Source of the DNA: Epichloe hybrida
Taxonomy: Eukaryota; Ascomycota; Sordariomycetes; Hypocreales; Clavicipitaceae
DNA: 64,000 nucleotides
NCBI GenBank assembly: GCA_019022495.1
Contig: JAFEKR010000030.1
Span: 1-64,000, forward strand
Reading direction: 5' to 3'
Shown here: positions 21,093 through 36,000 of the stretch, piece after piece
Numbering within the stretch: position 1 is the first letter of the stretch
Layout: each line of letters opens with the position of its first letter
The notes under the pieces: generated by a model
The model's database searches: none
Told to the model about the DNA's origin: nothing
Seen by the model: the letters and a program-made list of their open reading frames with translations, nothing else
Made by a program: the position numbers and the translations under genes

Positions 21093-22269
21093 AATGCTAC
21101 ATTCTTGGGTCGTATCTCGTTTTCCTCGACCTAAACTCACTATGGAAGATATGGGATAAAAGAGCAGGCTGGACCTGGGATTGTGGAGGTTCGGCCAGGG
21201 ATTGCTCGCAGCTTGGCGTTTATGTGCTCTGGGATTCAGTTTACGGCATTGGAAACCTAGCTCTTGCGATTTGGAAGGTTTATTGGATTGTTTTAATATG
21301 TGAAAAAGGCCGCATGGCTACGGCTGTGTACCACGTATGTATACCATTTTTGACGACTTTACTTCTTTTTTATTCAGTACCCGGCTTGTGCATGATGATA
21401 CATTTGCCAGATTGCAATTCGAACAAGACGAGGGTTCTTTCCATTCCTGCATGTGCATACGAAGCTTGGCATTTCCTGGACGGGACGCTGTTGGAACGAA
21501 CCTCTTTCCAACAACTACATTGGGCAAATATGGCAATATCCAATGCGTGCTCGAGAATATCGTATATTAGCGCCGGATTAGATAGACCGTCAGCTTCAAG
21601 AACTAAAATTATCACATTTTCTGAAAGTGGTAGATGAATCCGCCTTTCCGGCTCGGGCTCGATGCCGCTGTACAAAGTACATACAGTGGGTCGTAGGTAA
21701 CTCCGAAGCAGCAGCAACGGCGACTCTGGTGGAAATTCTTCGGAATTACTGGGACCCCACTGTACGTACACAATTCGTTGGAGACGGAAGACACGATGAC
21801 TTGACAAGGGTCCTGTCCGCAACCAAACCCCCTTCACAGGTGATCGTGGCCCGACCAACCAATGATGACGCAGCAAATCGATGAGAGCACCACGAAAGCA
21901 CTTGGCGCCTTCACGTGTTCTCCTCTTTATTTGTACAGCTCGGCTTGTGCGTCATTCGGAAGGAAGCCCACAAAGTTCCCGAGTAAAACGGTAAAGGAAA
22001 AAGAAAAGAGACACCTGAAAGACTTCATGATTGACCTTCGTTTTTGTAATCATAACCTTTTCCCTCATTATTTTTTGTTCTACCTCTCGTGAACGGGTTT
22101 GTCAGCAACAGCTGCTGTGTGGGAAGTCACTGTTCGGCCCCATTGTCGTTCGTTTTGGCCAACACGTCAGTCTCCAGCGCGGGCCGTCATAGGAATTCAT
22201 CGTACCTCGGAACACACAGGCATTTCATCTCAACAGAGTGATCTAAGAGAATATCACGCACAGAACAAC
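21093..22269. other. Intergenic, C2H2 factor to DGAT2
   Basis: Holds the 3' region of the zinc-finger gene, the second micro-MITE (21684-21762) and the DGAT2 upstream region. No additional gene is supported. Confidence 0.45.
21682..21764 (-). mobile_element. 79-bp micro-MITE, copy 2 (TA target site), inverted relative to copy 1
   Basis: The element at 21684-21762 is flanked by TA. Its right end CTTCGGAATTACTGGGACC complements the left arm of copy 1. The internal ACTCTGGTGGAAATTCTTCGG is the exact reverse of copy 1's sequence. It differs by loss of one trinucleotide-pair unit in the loop and a damaged left arm (GTCGTAGGTAACTCCGAAG). It lies 592 bp after the stop codon of the C2H2 gene. Confidence 0.88.
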
Positions 22270-23873
22270 ATGAATATGGCAGCTGCTGATGTCGCACAAG
22301 GTGCCCCCTCGCAACAATGTAAGATGCACCTCTCTGAGTCGTTAGAGAGAGCTTCTAGTCCTTCGCCAAATGCTCAGTTGCCCACCGTCCGAAGGCGATC
22401 GCCTCGGGCACAAACAAATTCTGGGGTCTTTACATATGCCGGAATAATTTGCTTACTTTTTTCGGTCTTCAAGCGCCAGATCATGCATCAGACAAACAAG
22501 ATGAAGCAGTAGCGGTCTCTGGAAACATGGACCCTTGCACCCTTCGTTACCAGAAGGATGCCGAAAACTTGCATCATAAAGTTAGCTACACTATGAGTTG
22601 TCTTCGTTTTTGGAAGATTATTCGCCAGCTAACCACGAGTGTCTGCAACCAAAAGGAAACATGTAGTAACCAGCCTGCAAAAACCGGTGCTGAGACACAC
22701 GAACCACTCGCCAGCGAAACGAACGCCGCAGCTGTCAAAAATAGTAAAAAGGGCAGTGATAAAGCCATGACGAATGGTGATTACGTCCCGTATCCAAAGC
22801 TTACAAGCGGAAGCCAGAAACTCCATGAGATGGAGGCATGGAGGGCTGGCGGCATACGATTTGCACCTCTTCGAGTGCCCGTCAAGCGTCGCATGCAGAC
22901 TGCGGCGGTTCTATTTCATTGTATGTCCATCATCGTGATCGTGTCATGCTTCTGGTTCAGCTGCGCAAACCCTCTTACTTGGCCGATATTGGTGCCGTAC
23001 CTGGTTCACTTGTCTTTTTCCAACGCCGCTATAGATGGCAACCTTTCTTATCGTTCGGAATGGCTGCGTTCTCTGCCTTTATGGAGGTTATTCGCAGGTT
23101 ACTTCCCGGCCAAACTCCACAAAACGTTCAATCTGCCACCAAATAGGAAATATATTCTTGGGTATCACCCCCATGGCATCATCTCTCACGGTGCTTGGTG
23201 CGCCTTTGCCACAAATGCGTTGGGGTTCGCGGAGAAATTTCCCGGCATCACAAATAGTTTGCTCACGCTTGATTCTAATTTTCGACTCCCTTTTTATCGC
23301 GACTGGATACTGGCCATGGGAATACGGTCTGTCTCTAAGGATTCAATTCGTAACATCTTGTCGAAGGGTGGACCTGACAACGACGGTCAGGGTCGCGCTG
23401 TAACGATTGTCATTGGTGGTGCCCGAGAGTCTCTTGAAGCTCAACCCGGCACACTTCGCCTTATCCTCAAAGGACGCAAAGGTTTCATAAAGATGGCTTT
23501 GAGGACTGGAGCCGACCTCGTCCCGGTCATAGGATTCGGCGAAAATGACCTTTACGACCAGCTGAGCCCCAAGACGCACCCTATGGTTCACAAGATTCAG
23601 ATGATCTTTCTCAAAGTCTTCAAATTCACTATCCCAGCACTCCACGGCCGTGGGCTTCTCAATTATGACGTCGGGTTGATGCCGTATCGCCGAGCTGTCA
23701 ACATAGTAGTGGGGAGGCCTATTGAAATAAACGAGACATACGGAGAGCAACCACCGCAGGAAGTCATTGACAGATACCATGAGTTATATGTGGAGGAAGT
23801 GGAAAGACTCTATGCGGCATACAAGGACAAGTTCTCGAATGGCAAGGTCCCTGAGCTGCAGATTCTATCTTGA
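22270..23873 (+). CDS. DGA1: Diacylglycerol O-acyltransferase type 2 (Dga1/DGAT2)
   Basis: An ER and lipid-droplet enzyme making triacylglycerol from diacylglycerol and acyl-CoA. The body is a single exon carrying two adjacent membrane segments (about LFHCMSIIVIVSCFWFSC and ILVPYLVHLSF), the signature YILGYHPHGIISHG, the acyltransferase block VIGGARESLEAQPG, RKGFIKMALRTGADLVPV and GENDLYDQ. The C-terminus ends EVERLYAAYKDKF. The 5' end is less sure. Exon 22270-22318 joined to 22510-23873 (donor GTAAGA, acceptor CAG, phases matching) gives 470 residues. An unspliced alternative starts at the ATG at 22527 (448 residues). Confidence 0.85.
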
Positions 23874-24474
23874 TCAACATTCTTTCCCCCCAAAGCCCCA
23901 GAGACTACCCCGAAGATCTAACAGCCTCTTTTGTACAGGCAATAGATGCGGGATTATGATCTTGCATGTAGATGTCAAGCTTCAGGACAGCTGAGAAGGA
24001 GCGCGTTTTGCGAAGCATATGGTTCTAGGTCAAGGATACAACATTACAAATTTTTTCAAACAAATCAGGAGGGTAAATGATAGTAGTATCAATACGTGGA
24101 GTGTCAATTTTCCTCTGACTGAGAATAACCGGCGACTAATGTGTGCGAAATTTACAAATGGATTCAACGTGTCGACAATGACCAGTGAGGCAAAAAGAAA
24201 GAAGGGTTCAATATAGATTAATCAACAGTAGCGATGAAAATCATACATGGGCAAATATCAGACTTACACGGTCAGAGTGTGCTGCACGTGATTTCGCGCC
24301 TGGTTCAACACGAGCTAGGCCGGTCTGTCACTGCCAAGTTATAGTGGTGGGAGCAGACAGACTCGTAGGAATGTGTGAATGCACCGACCTCGGAACATAC
24401 TCTTTGTTATATTACGACTTGTTGCTCTGAACGTTCTTTACGTCCTCTATCAAGCCACGCAGTCAGCAACCACG
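23874..24474. other. Intergenic, DGAT2 to endonuclease IV gene
   Basis: About 600 bases between two genes on the same strand. No repeat, RNA gene or conserved frame was recognised. An in-frame ATG at 24379 upstream of the chosen APN1 start encodes a hydrophobic, non-conserved stretch. Confidence 0.4.
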
Positions 24475-26056
24475 ATGCCTCGGACTTCCACGAGAAATAA
24501 ATCAGTGGTTAGCTACAGCGAAGAGTCTGACGACAGGCTTAATTCCAACAACATTTCCAAGTCTATTGCAAGTTCCAAGGACACCGTCTCTGTAGCTCCA
24601 GGAAAGGTCAATGGCAAGCGCAAGTTGGGTGCTGTAGACCTTGCCGAGAATCACGCTCAAGACACCTATCAACCCCGAAAACGTTCAGCCGGAGCAAATG
24701 CGAAGGCGAAGCCCGAAGACAAGACGATGCCGTTTGCGAACCGGACAACTCTGGATTCACTCAAGAAGGCAATGTACATTGGTGCTCATGTCAGTGCCGC
24801 AGGAGGTGTGTTCAAAGCGACATGTCTGCCACTGTGTCAGTGCAGTGATGACATATATACATATTCATATGTCAGCACCTTCTTCTTAGCTCCAACCACT
24901 GATTTCGTTCATTTTGACTAGGCATCCAAAATGCCATCACGAATGCTCTACAGATAGGAGCCAACTCATTCGCTCTTTTCCTCAAGTCTCAACGTAAATG
25001 GGACAACCCTCCTATGTCAACAGAAGCGCGCGATCTGTTCATCAACAACTGCAAGTCTCATAGTTACAGTGCCGCCGAACATGCCCTCCCTCATGGCTCG
25101 TACTTGGTGAACTTGGCTCAAGTCGACGAAACCAAAGCGACACAAGCATACAATAGCTTCGTCGACGATCTACAGCGATGTGAAACGCTTGGAATCAAAC
25201 TGTACAACTTCCATCCCGGATCCACAGGCGGCGAGCCTCGACCAGCGGCAATCGGCCGAATTGCTGCACAACTCAACAAGGCGCACAAAGCGACGTTGTC
25301 TGTGATAACTGTTTTAGAGAACATGGCTGGTACGGGCAATGTAATTGGCTCTACATGGGAAGACTTGAGGGATATCATTGCGTTGGTGGAAGATAAGGAC
25401 CGCGTTGGCGTCTGTATTGATACATGCCACGCCTTTGCGGCTGGCCACGATCTGCGGACTCCAGAGGCATTTGAAGAAACCATGCGAGCTTTCGGTGAGA
25501 TTGTTGGTTTCAAATATCTGAAAGCCTTTCACTGTAAGTTCATATTTCGCACGCTCTCCACTACCTATCAACCAGTCCAGTCCGGACCGTACAATATCTA
25601 TCTATCTGTTTCTACCCCCCCCCAATAGAACAGACGATACCAAGTCCAAGCAGCTAACTATTCATCTCAGTGAATGATAGCAAAGCTCCCTTTAACTCGA
25701 ACCGTGATCTGCATGCCAACATCGGGACAGGCTTCCTGGGTCTTTGTGCGTTCCACAGTATCATGAATCATGATGGCTTTCGCAATATGCCCATGGTCCT
25801 TGAAACGCCCATCGACAAGAAAGGTCCCGATGGTAAAACAGCGGAAGATAAGCAAATATGGGCAGATGAGATTAAGCTGCTGGAAAGTCTCATAGGGATG
25901 GACGCAGAGAGCATCGAGTTCACAAAACTTTCTGCAGACCTCCAGGCGAAGGGGGCTACAGAGAGAAGCAGGATTCAAGATCAGGTCGACAAGAAGCCAG
26001 CAAAAAAATCCAAAACAAGAACAAAATCAACCAAGGGAGCCAAGAAGAATGCCTAG
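24475..26056 (+). CDS. APN1: Endonuclease IV, AP endonuclease Apn1
   Basis: A zinc-dependent apurinic/apyrimidinic endonuclease of base excision repair, nuclear and mitochondrial in yeast. Exons: 24475-24805, 24922-25533 and 25671-26056; both introns keep frame (GTGTGT...TAG; GTAAGT...CAG). Residues 1-100 are a Lys/Arg/Ser-rich tail with nuclear-signal-like patches. The TIM-barrel landmarks follow: YIGAHVSAAGGIQNAI (first metal histidine, restored only by splicing), SFALFLKSQRKW, HGSYLVNLA, YNFHPGS, VLENMAG, VCIDTCHAFAAGHD, FHLNDSK (restored across intron 2), DLHANIGTGFLG and VLETP. All metal-ligand motifs are present. The C-terminus is a lysine-rich tail (KKPAKKSKTR). Confidence 0.93.
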
Positions 26057-26430
26057 GTCCAATATTTTGGCGACAGAGATGAGGAACTCATTACACCTAA
26101 CAGGCATGCATTTGCCCCATCTCTTCTTACGTTGTGTTGTGCATGCATACGATCCGTGCCAATACTGGAAAGTTTTTGCTATGAAATGAATGGAAGGCAA
26201 AAATGGAGCCTGCCATTGAATGAATAGGAAAGCCTTGAAATATATACTATATCTGACGCCAGAAGTGATGAAGCAAAAGTTCGCACATCCAGCTCTTTGC
26301 GCCATTGCTAATGCTTAATTAAAACACCCGATTCTTTGTAAACATCTAGACATGAACCAATTGGACCAGAGTAAAAAGCAAAATAAAAGGTAGTGGGCGG
26401 AGTCAAATGCTGTTGTTGTGCGGCCCAACA
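26057..26430. other. Convergent 3' spacer, APN1 / BUB1
   Basis: 374 bases between two stop codons on opposite strands. Presumably both 3' untranslated regions; nothing else was recognised. Confidence 0.45.
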
Positions 26431-29400
26431 TTATTTGCGAGTTTTGACATAACCCTCTAATTTGCCTATCAAGGATCGCAGGCCCACGCCACGCTCACAG
26501 TTTGCTGCAAGCCATAGTTCCATTCTCTCTCGCACGCTCTTCATCGATTTCAAAACTGGCATTTTTTGTCCATCTTCGGCTTCCAAAAAAGATCCTGGGT
26601 TTAGTAATACTTCGAAACACTCGGACCAGAGGTCTGCTTGCCAGTATCGTTTCAGACTCTCCTTGATCTTGTATTTTCGCCCGTTACGGCCAAGACCACC
26701 TTGGTCACACCTCGAAGTTTCGATATACTTGCCGAAAAGAAGGCAGTGAATGACGCCAGCCAGGCCATGATAGTCAATTTGCCATGTCCATGGACGACCC
26801 TCGCGCATTTCGGCGCAATCCTGGGCAGAGGTTTCCCAGTCCGCAATAAACTCGACTTCAGGAACAAACGCTTTCATGTCAATACCGCGACCAAAGTCGA
26901 TAAGAACTATGCCTCGCGATGCCCATCCACCGGTGCCGTCCGCTTTCCATGAGGTCGTCAAGGGCTGATCCGAGGACATCGTGTCAAGTCGAAGCAGACA
27001 ATTATCTGCCTTCAGATCACCGTGGAGAATACTTTTGGTATGAAGAGCTTCGACTGTCCGCATGATCTCAATCGTGAAGAACATGGCAAGCTGCTCATCC
27101 ATGACGCCAGAGGGCTCGGCGCGAAAGTAATTCACCACATCCAAGAGTGTACCGTGAGGATGGTATGGCAGAAACAAAAATGCCTCATTTTGGTATAGGT
27201 GCAACTCATGCGCGTAAGACAGTGACGCTGCCGCACGATGTTGCGGCCCTAGACGGGTATGCGCAAGCCTCATTATGTAGAATTCCCATGGCGTAGGAGG
27301 TGCTTCCATTTTGAGGGCCTCGAGTTCGCTCCGGTGACTAATGGCAAACATGCCTCTACCCATTGAGACCGCAGCATTTTCATCAGTCTCTTCCTCACAA
27401 GGTAGTGTATTTTCGACTAGGTAAACAGGGGCAAAAGCTCCTGCACCCAATTCCCGTTTCAATTTATATTCCCGAGCCATGTGAGGAAATTCAATGGTCA
27501 TAGGAGCTGGAACAAGCCCTATCTTGTCCGCACTCCCCTTGTGCAACTTATTAAAAGCCTTGGCGAATTTACGAATCTCTCCGCCGTGGTCATACGTCTG
27601 CCGCCGAAGATCGTAAAATCCGGTGTATGATGTGAGGGAAGGTTGTATGTTTCTAAGGATATCATGACGAACAGCCTCGTCCACGGGGTTACACTGTTTT
27701 TCTTTGATGACAGGACCTTTTGGGGGCAGCTGCTTGGCAGTTGTCTTCAGCTTTGGCCCTAGAGCTGACCTTGGAAGCAATGCGGCAGGAACGTGCGGCA
27801 TAGGGCACTCATCCTCGACAATTTCTCTCAGGGGACTGCTCAGGGTCTCGTAGTCTGAATTGTTGTCGATCAATTTCGCAGACGCATCCCGTCTGCAAGG
27901 TGTCTTGAAGGTGTCCCGCCGCTCGAGGTCGACATCCACAGAGCATTCCGTCCGCTCTGTGATCGGTGTCATAAATGGAAGTCGATTATTAGCCACCTCG
28001 GCCGGATCCCTATACGGACGTGTCGGAGGGTCATAATTTTCAGGAGGTATAGGAATAAAAACGGTCCTGGTTTTTGGAGATGGCTGTTCATTATCCCAAT
28101 GACCCACGCTCCCCTCCTCATGATTTATTGCGAGCTCCTGATAGTTTTCGTCTGTGTGAACGTTCCCTTCAATACTGAGATAATCAACCTGCAAACCACT
28201 GGCTATGGTAGAGGTGGCCTCCGTCTCTCCCACGAGGACATCTGGAACATGTTTCCTAGTCGAAAAGTCCGACCACTCACTCACGCTTTTAGTATCAGCA
28301 GTTTCATCTTCACCATTTTCGCTGACGGCATCTAGATGCCTCGTCGTGCCATTACTCTCAGCATCGGTGGTGTACTCCCCGTCGGTTTCGCAGTCTTCAT
28401 CCTCACCACTATCATCAGGAGTGTTGGCCTTTAGCGGCGCGTTAAAAATCTCGTATATATCGTCCGTAGCTGCTCTCGTGTGTAAAGTCATAGTGGGTTC
28501 TGAGGATTGCTTTTTGCGAAACTTTGGGCCAGACGGTGAGTCCAATTTTGCTTTAACTGGACAGAAAACGTTAGCTTTTTTGTAGAGGTTTTTTTTAAAA
28601 AAAAAACATGAATGCAGCACTTATTGAAGAGGCCTTACTGATCTGAGTCTCATTGGTCTCCATAGTTTTCTTCTTCTTTGCACCCCTTGACTGAGCTTGG
28701 TGCCTAATGTCACCGTTCTCATCCAGTAGCATTGGATCTCGATGTACGGCCAGCATTTTTTTCACACCACGGCTTATTCCTTCAATATCTCCGTGTCCAT
28801 GCAGTGGCTCAGGAACAAAGTTTTCATCTACGTTCTCATCATCCCAAGTCTGGTCAGACCAGCCTCTATGTGCAGCCATGATCTCCTCGAAACTCAGTTC
28901 GGATCCTGGTTCATCAGGAGTTGGATATATGGCTTCAAGGTCCACAAATATGTACTCCTTCTTGCCGGTTTGCGGATGTACAGTCACTTGGCTCTTGGAT
29001 GGTATAACTACAACGTCGTTTATTTGAGATAGTCTCTGAAATACCGAGTACATGCCAACGGCCAATTAATTAGTCCTAAACTCATCAACATATGGGGCAT
29101 GAAAAGGCTAGATGATTGACAACTTACCAGATCTCTGAAAACTGCCATCTTGGGAGCAGCAGACTTTCCCCCTCCTGCTTTCAGTGTCTCCCCAGCCCAT
29201 GGCTTGGGCTCCATGATGTTCTCTTTCTTACGATCTGATATTGAGCCGATTGTATCCCACCCTTTCGACCCCTCTCCCCTGGATGCAAGAGGGGCAGGCT
29301 TGGCGTCAGCATCGGAGAAAATAGCGAGCTTAGATTTGGCTGGCTTAGAAGTAGCGTTGATAATACCGCTCGTCGGCCGTACTGCTTGAAGATCGTTCGA

Positions 29401-30114
29401 ACGTGTTGATACAAAAGGATCAACTTTCGCTGCCAGTGCTGGACGAATTGTAGGAAGGGCCGGGGACGATGGCTCAATGGCATTCGCAGGCTGCTGAGTG
29501 AGCCGTTCCTCAAACTCCTTGAACTTTCGCAACAGTCTCTGGACAGGACGGCTTTCACGTTCGATACCAAGCTTGTAAACTTCTTCGGCTTGAGCCCATC
29601 TTCCTGCAGCTTCCAACCAGGCAGCATACTCCTCATAAAACAGAGCCAAACTCTCGCCGATGCCATGGCGAGATAGAAACATGTATGTTTCTCTCGGAGA
29701 GTCCGAAAAGAAGTGAATGTAATGCACCCACATTCTCAAGTAGCGGGGATCATTTTTGTATTGCACGGTGGTGATGAAGGCCCCGGTGGCGCGTTCAAGC
29801 AATGTGTGAAGCTGTGACTGCGGCGTTGCTTGTGCCGATGGATATGTGTCAAGTGTCCACCTAATGTATCGATCGAATACATCGAGAGGATCGTCCGATT
29901 CCGAGATGTTCTGAATTTCTGCCTCATATTCAGCTCGAATACAGTCATGAACGTTTTTGGTGTCTGAAGGAGTTGGTGTCGCGAGTTTGTGCAAGGGTGA
30001 CGGAGAGTACAGCTCTGACAGCTTTTTCGCAGACCGTCCACCAGGTAGCGACTGGATGTTCTCCTTTTGCCCCTCAATCACATCAAAATCAATAAGATCA
30101 TTCGAAGCTGCCAT
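26431..30114 (-). CDS. BUB1: Spindle-checkpoint kinase Bub1/BubR1 type (MadBub)
   Basis: A mitotic checkpoint kinase acting at kinetochores with Bub3. Exons 30114-29128, 29035-28639 and 28556-26431 total 3,510 nt, 1,169 residues, both introns in phase. A KEN box sits at residues 17-19. The Mad3/Bub1 homology TPR domain follows at about 50-210 (DPLDVFDRYIRWTLDTYP, RYLRMWVHYIHFFSD). A second KEN (DRKKENIMEPKPW) lies near 305. A GLEBS-like Bub3-binding segment ELSFEEIMAAHRGW is in exon 2. The C-terminal kinase domain has a glycine loop ELGAGAFAPVYLVEN, the ALKME lysine, the catalytic loop HGDLKADN and DFGRGID, so catalysis should be possible. A single gene with two KEN boxes plus kinase is the ancestral arrangement. 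Confidence 0.93.
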
Positions 30115-30467
30115 ATTGAGTTGATGTCCTTAGAGCGACAGTTCTCGTTGTCCTGCGATGGGTAGCTGTAATATTGAATTTATGACCACCGCGCGTCACG
30201 GCCCAAGTATGTTGACATTTGACGCCGCAGTGTTTGTGGCTGGGCTGGGTTGCTGTAGAAATAGCCACTTTGTGGCTGAAGTCCGGGCGGGGTGGGTATA
30301 ACGTGATAGGACTTTGACTCAACACTACATTTATTACTTGGTCATCAATCGGCGTTTGCCTCGGACTAATTGATTTATCTATTGCGATTGACAATTTTTC
30401 ATTTATTCTTCATTATAGCCTGCGGGAAAAGTGCACGTAGCGCCCGGAAGATTGCCGGAAGGGTGAT
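30115..30467. other. Spacer between enolase 3' end and BUB1 start
   Basis: 353 bases holding the enolase 3' untranslated region and the BUB1 promoter, both genes on the minus strand. No motif was recognised with confidence. Confidence 0.45.
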
Positions 30468-32676
<2,209 letters not shown>

Positions 32677-32681
32677 CAACC

Positions 32682-32912
32682 TGTCAGGGAGAGCTCCCTT
32701 GAAGCATAGGTTGTATGAGGGCAGCGCGCATTGACAGGGATAAAACGCGAGGTTAGATATTAGTGGATACGATGTATTAGAAGTACCTCCGTAGACTAGT
32801 TATTACTATAGCGCACTATATACCTTTTAGGTATAAAAGTTAGGTGCTATCTATACCTTTAATTAACTAAATTAAACGCTTTTTATTATCCTTCTTTACC
32901 CCTACCTTAATA
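32682..32912 (+). repeat. Left (5') LTR of the copia element
   Basis: A 231-bp LTR starting TGTCAGGGAG. Its first about 140 bases keep normal C/G content while the last about 90 are converted to T/A; the terminal TGACA of the right LTR appears here as TAATA. It aligns without length change to 37924-38154. Confidence 0.95.
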
Positions 32913-33089
32913 GTTATAAGCCTAGGAGGCTTTAATTACTATTTTTATTAATTATTATTAAAGATATAAGCTTTATTAAATATTATTAATTAATGCTTAC
33001 CTATATTATAAGATAATTACCCCTTTATTATATTAATTAGTTAAAACCCTTATCTTACGCTCTAGTTAACTAATACATTCCCCTTTATA

Positions 33090-36000
33090 ATGTCTAAAGA
33101 AACTCTAAATATAGTGTTATTATTAGAGAAGGATTAAATTAAGTGGTTTACCTAGGTTAAGAACTACGTGGAATTATATAGTATTTAGGAGTATATTAAT
33201 CCTAATAAGGTTAAATTACTTAAAGAACCTATAATACCTACATACCCCTAGAGGGGTCTAAGACTAAAGATTATACTAGATAACCCTAATGCTTTTAAAG
33301 ATTAGAAGATTACTTATAAAGATATAAAGGACTAATTTAACTTTAAATATAAAGAGCTTTAATTTAACCTTATAAAGTATATAAACCTATTAAAGTAAAT
33401 GCTAAAGATTAGGGAATATATTTATAAGACCCTTTTAAAGAATATATAAGACTCTCTTAACTTTAACACTAAAGTAAAGGAAAAGGAGTTAGTTTAATAT
33501 TATACCTATAGAATACTTAAGCTTCTTTATAATTAATATAAGCTAAATACTAAGAAAATGCTTATTCTTATAGAGAATTACCTTAATAATTACTTATAAG
33601 CTAAAGGTACTTATAATTAGTATAAGTAAGCTATAATAATAAAGGTACTATAAAGGAATTATCTAGATCTTAAGACTTAATAGACTAAGGAGATAATACT
33701 ATATAAGTTTATTATCCCTCTTTAAAGTAAATTTAAGGTATTCTAGAAGAAATAGAATAACTTACTTAATAAAGGAAAGAATAATAGCTTCCTTAAGGTA
33801 GTTAGCGAGTTTAAAAAAGACTATAAAGCTTCTTAGAGCTTAATAATAATAAAATTAGCTAATAACGCTATTATTACTAATAGATTAAATAGTTAAAATA
33901 GATTAAAGTAAAGGAAGTGCCCTAGATACTCTAGTTATAATGTTTATAATGTATTAAAGTAATAGGAATCCTATAATTTATTTAAAGCTCTTTATAAGCT
34001 AGAGGCTACTCCTAAGGATTAGGAAGTTAGGAAGAACTCTAAGGATAATATTAAGAGATATTTAAAGGAGAACTTATAAGAGAGATTAAAAGCTATAAGT
34101 TAGAAGCTAGAGAAAAGGGAGAAAAGCGGTAATATTATTATCCCCTTATAAAACCTAATAAATAACTTACTTATAGTAACTCTAGGAGAGAAAACTATAA
34201 ATATATTATTATTTATATGCTTATAAAGCTCTTAACCTTTAAGGGAAGTTATATATTTAACTTTAAATACTATAGATAGCTCTAAAGGGAATTAGAATAT
34301 AGTTATTTATAATTCTAGAGCTAATGTTTATATTTTTAATAATATTTATTAGTTTAAATAGTCTAAGTTTAATAAAACTATTATAATAGAGGTTAGAGCT
34401 AGAGGTATAATCTATATATCCTTAGGATAAGGACTAATCTATATATTTATTATAGATCTAGTATTATAAAGACTAAGAAGGATTATAGTGTAAAATACTT
34501 TGCTAATTCTAGAATTTCACGTAAACCTAGTATTAGTAATAATTCTAATAAAGGTAAGGATTTATTAGAACTAGAAGAAGAGCTTCTTATTCTAAGGAAA
34601 GTATCCTATTACTAAGCTTTATAATATTAATAAGCTTTATATATTATCTATACTCTTAGATAACCTAAAAGAGGCTTATACTATAACTAGTAAAGCACTA
34701 AGGCTACCTATAAAAGGAGATATAAAGCTTTAGTATTAATAATATAGTTATCTAAGTAAGAAAGCCTTTATAGAGATTATAAACGCTACTCTTAGTGTTA
34801 AATTAATAGGACCTAAGCTTATAGAGTGTAAGATCTATACTATAGGTAAAGCTAAGCACTAGAGATTATAGGTTATACTAGAAAGGCTTTCTTAGGGACT
34901 TAGATATAGCCTTTTAGTTAATCTAGAGTATTATAACTCTCCTTGCTAGAATAGTGATTAGTATTAGTATGTTTTTATATACCTTATAACCTTAATATGT
35001 TTCTTCTATTTATTTAAGACTAAAGATAGAATTTATAATAGCTTTTATATAATAATAGTATTCTTATATATATAATTTAGGGTTTAACTACGCTTTTTAT
35101 ATAGTAATATTAAAAAGGCTTTATTTATAAAGAGTATAAGAGATAAGATAGCCTTTACTAGTATTATAGTCTATAATTTAGCTCCCTTAATGCCTAGTTA
35201 AAATAAAAAGGCAAAGAGATCTAAGGGGGTAGTTAAGTAAAAGGCTTATATATTAAGCCTTAAAGCTTACCTTTCTTTAGAACTTAATAATAAAGTCTTT
35301 AATATAGTAGTTTATTTACTAAATAAAATACCCTTTAAATATTATAGGAATTAGGTTATACCCTATAAACTCTAGTGAAATTAGGCATAGAAAACAGTCT
35401 TAGCTTATTTATAGATATTAGAGGTTTAAAAGCCTTTAATTATATATCTATAAGCCTATAGATATAAGGCATTTCTAATAATAATAAAGGCTCTTAAGCA
35501 TATTAAATCACACTACGTAATACTATAGTTAGAGTAAAAAGCTTATATTAGATACCTTATTAGTTATAGAGGTAAGTTATAATATATTATATAGGTGCCT
35601 TTACTTTATAATTATAAGGTTATTATATTAGCGTGCGTTTAGTTTAATAAGAACTCCTTCTTTAAGCTAGAAGAAAAGCTAGTGTTAGCTTAATAAGAGA
35701 AAATATTAATAATTAAGTTACTTAAAGAGCTTAAAGCTAAAGACCTTAATAAGGGGATTAGTTAAGATCTTATTAGAATAGAGCTTAAAGAGAATAATCT
35801 TACCTTTTTACTATTAGCTATAGGCTAGGAAAATAAGTAGTTTAAAGTAAAAATACCTTCTTATATAATAGGGAATAAAGAGGACCTTTCTAGTGCACTT
35901 TTAACCCCTTCTAACTTCTCTTAGAAAGCGCTAGTTACTATAGAGAACTTAGAGCTTTAGGTATAAGGTAATAATATGCTATTTTATAAGATTAATAAAT

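Noticed and set aside
22099..22512. 137-codon plus-strand frame before DGAT2, as a separate gene
   Set aside because: Only its MNMAAADVAQG part fits, as a first exon spliced to DGAT2; the rest is probably intron.
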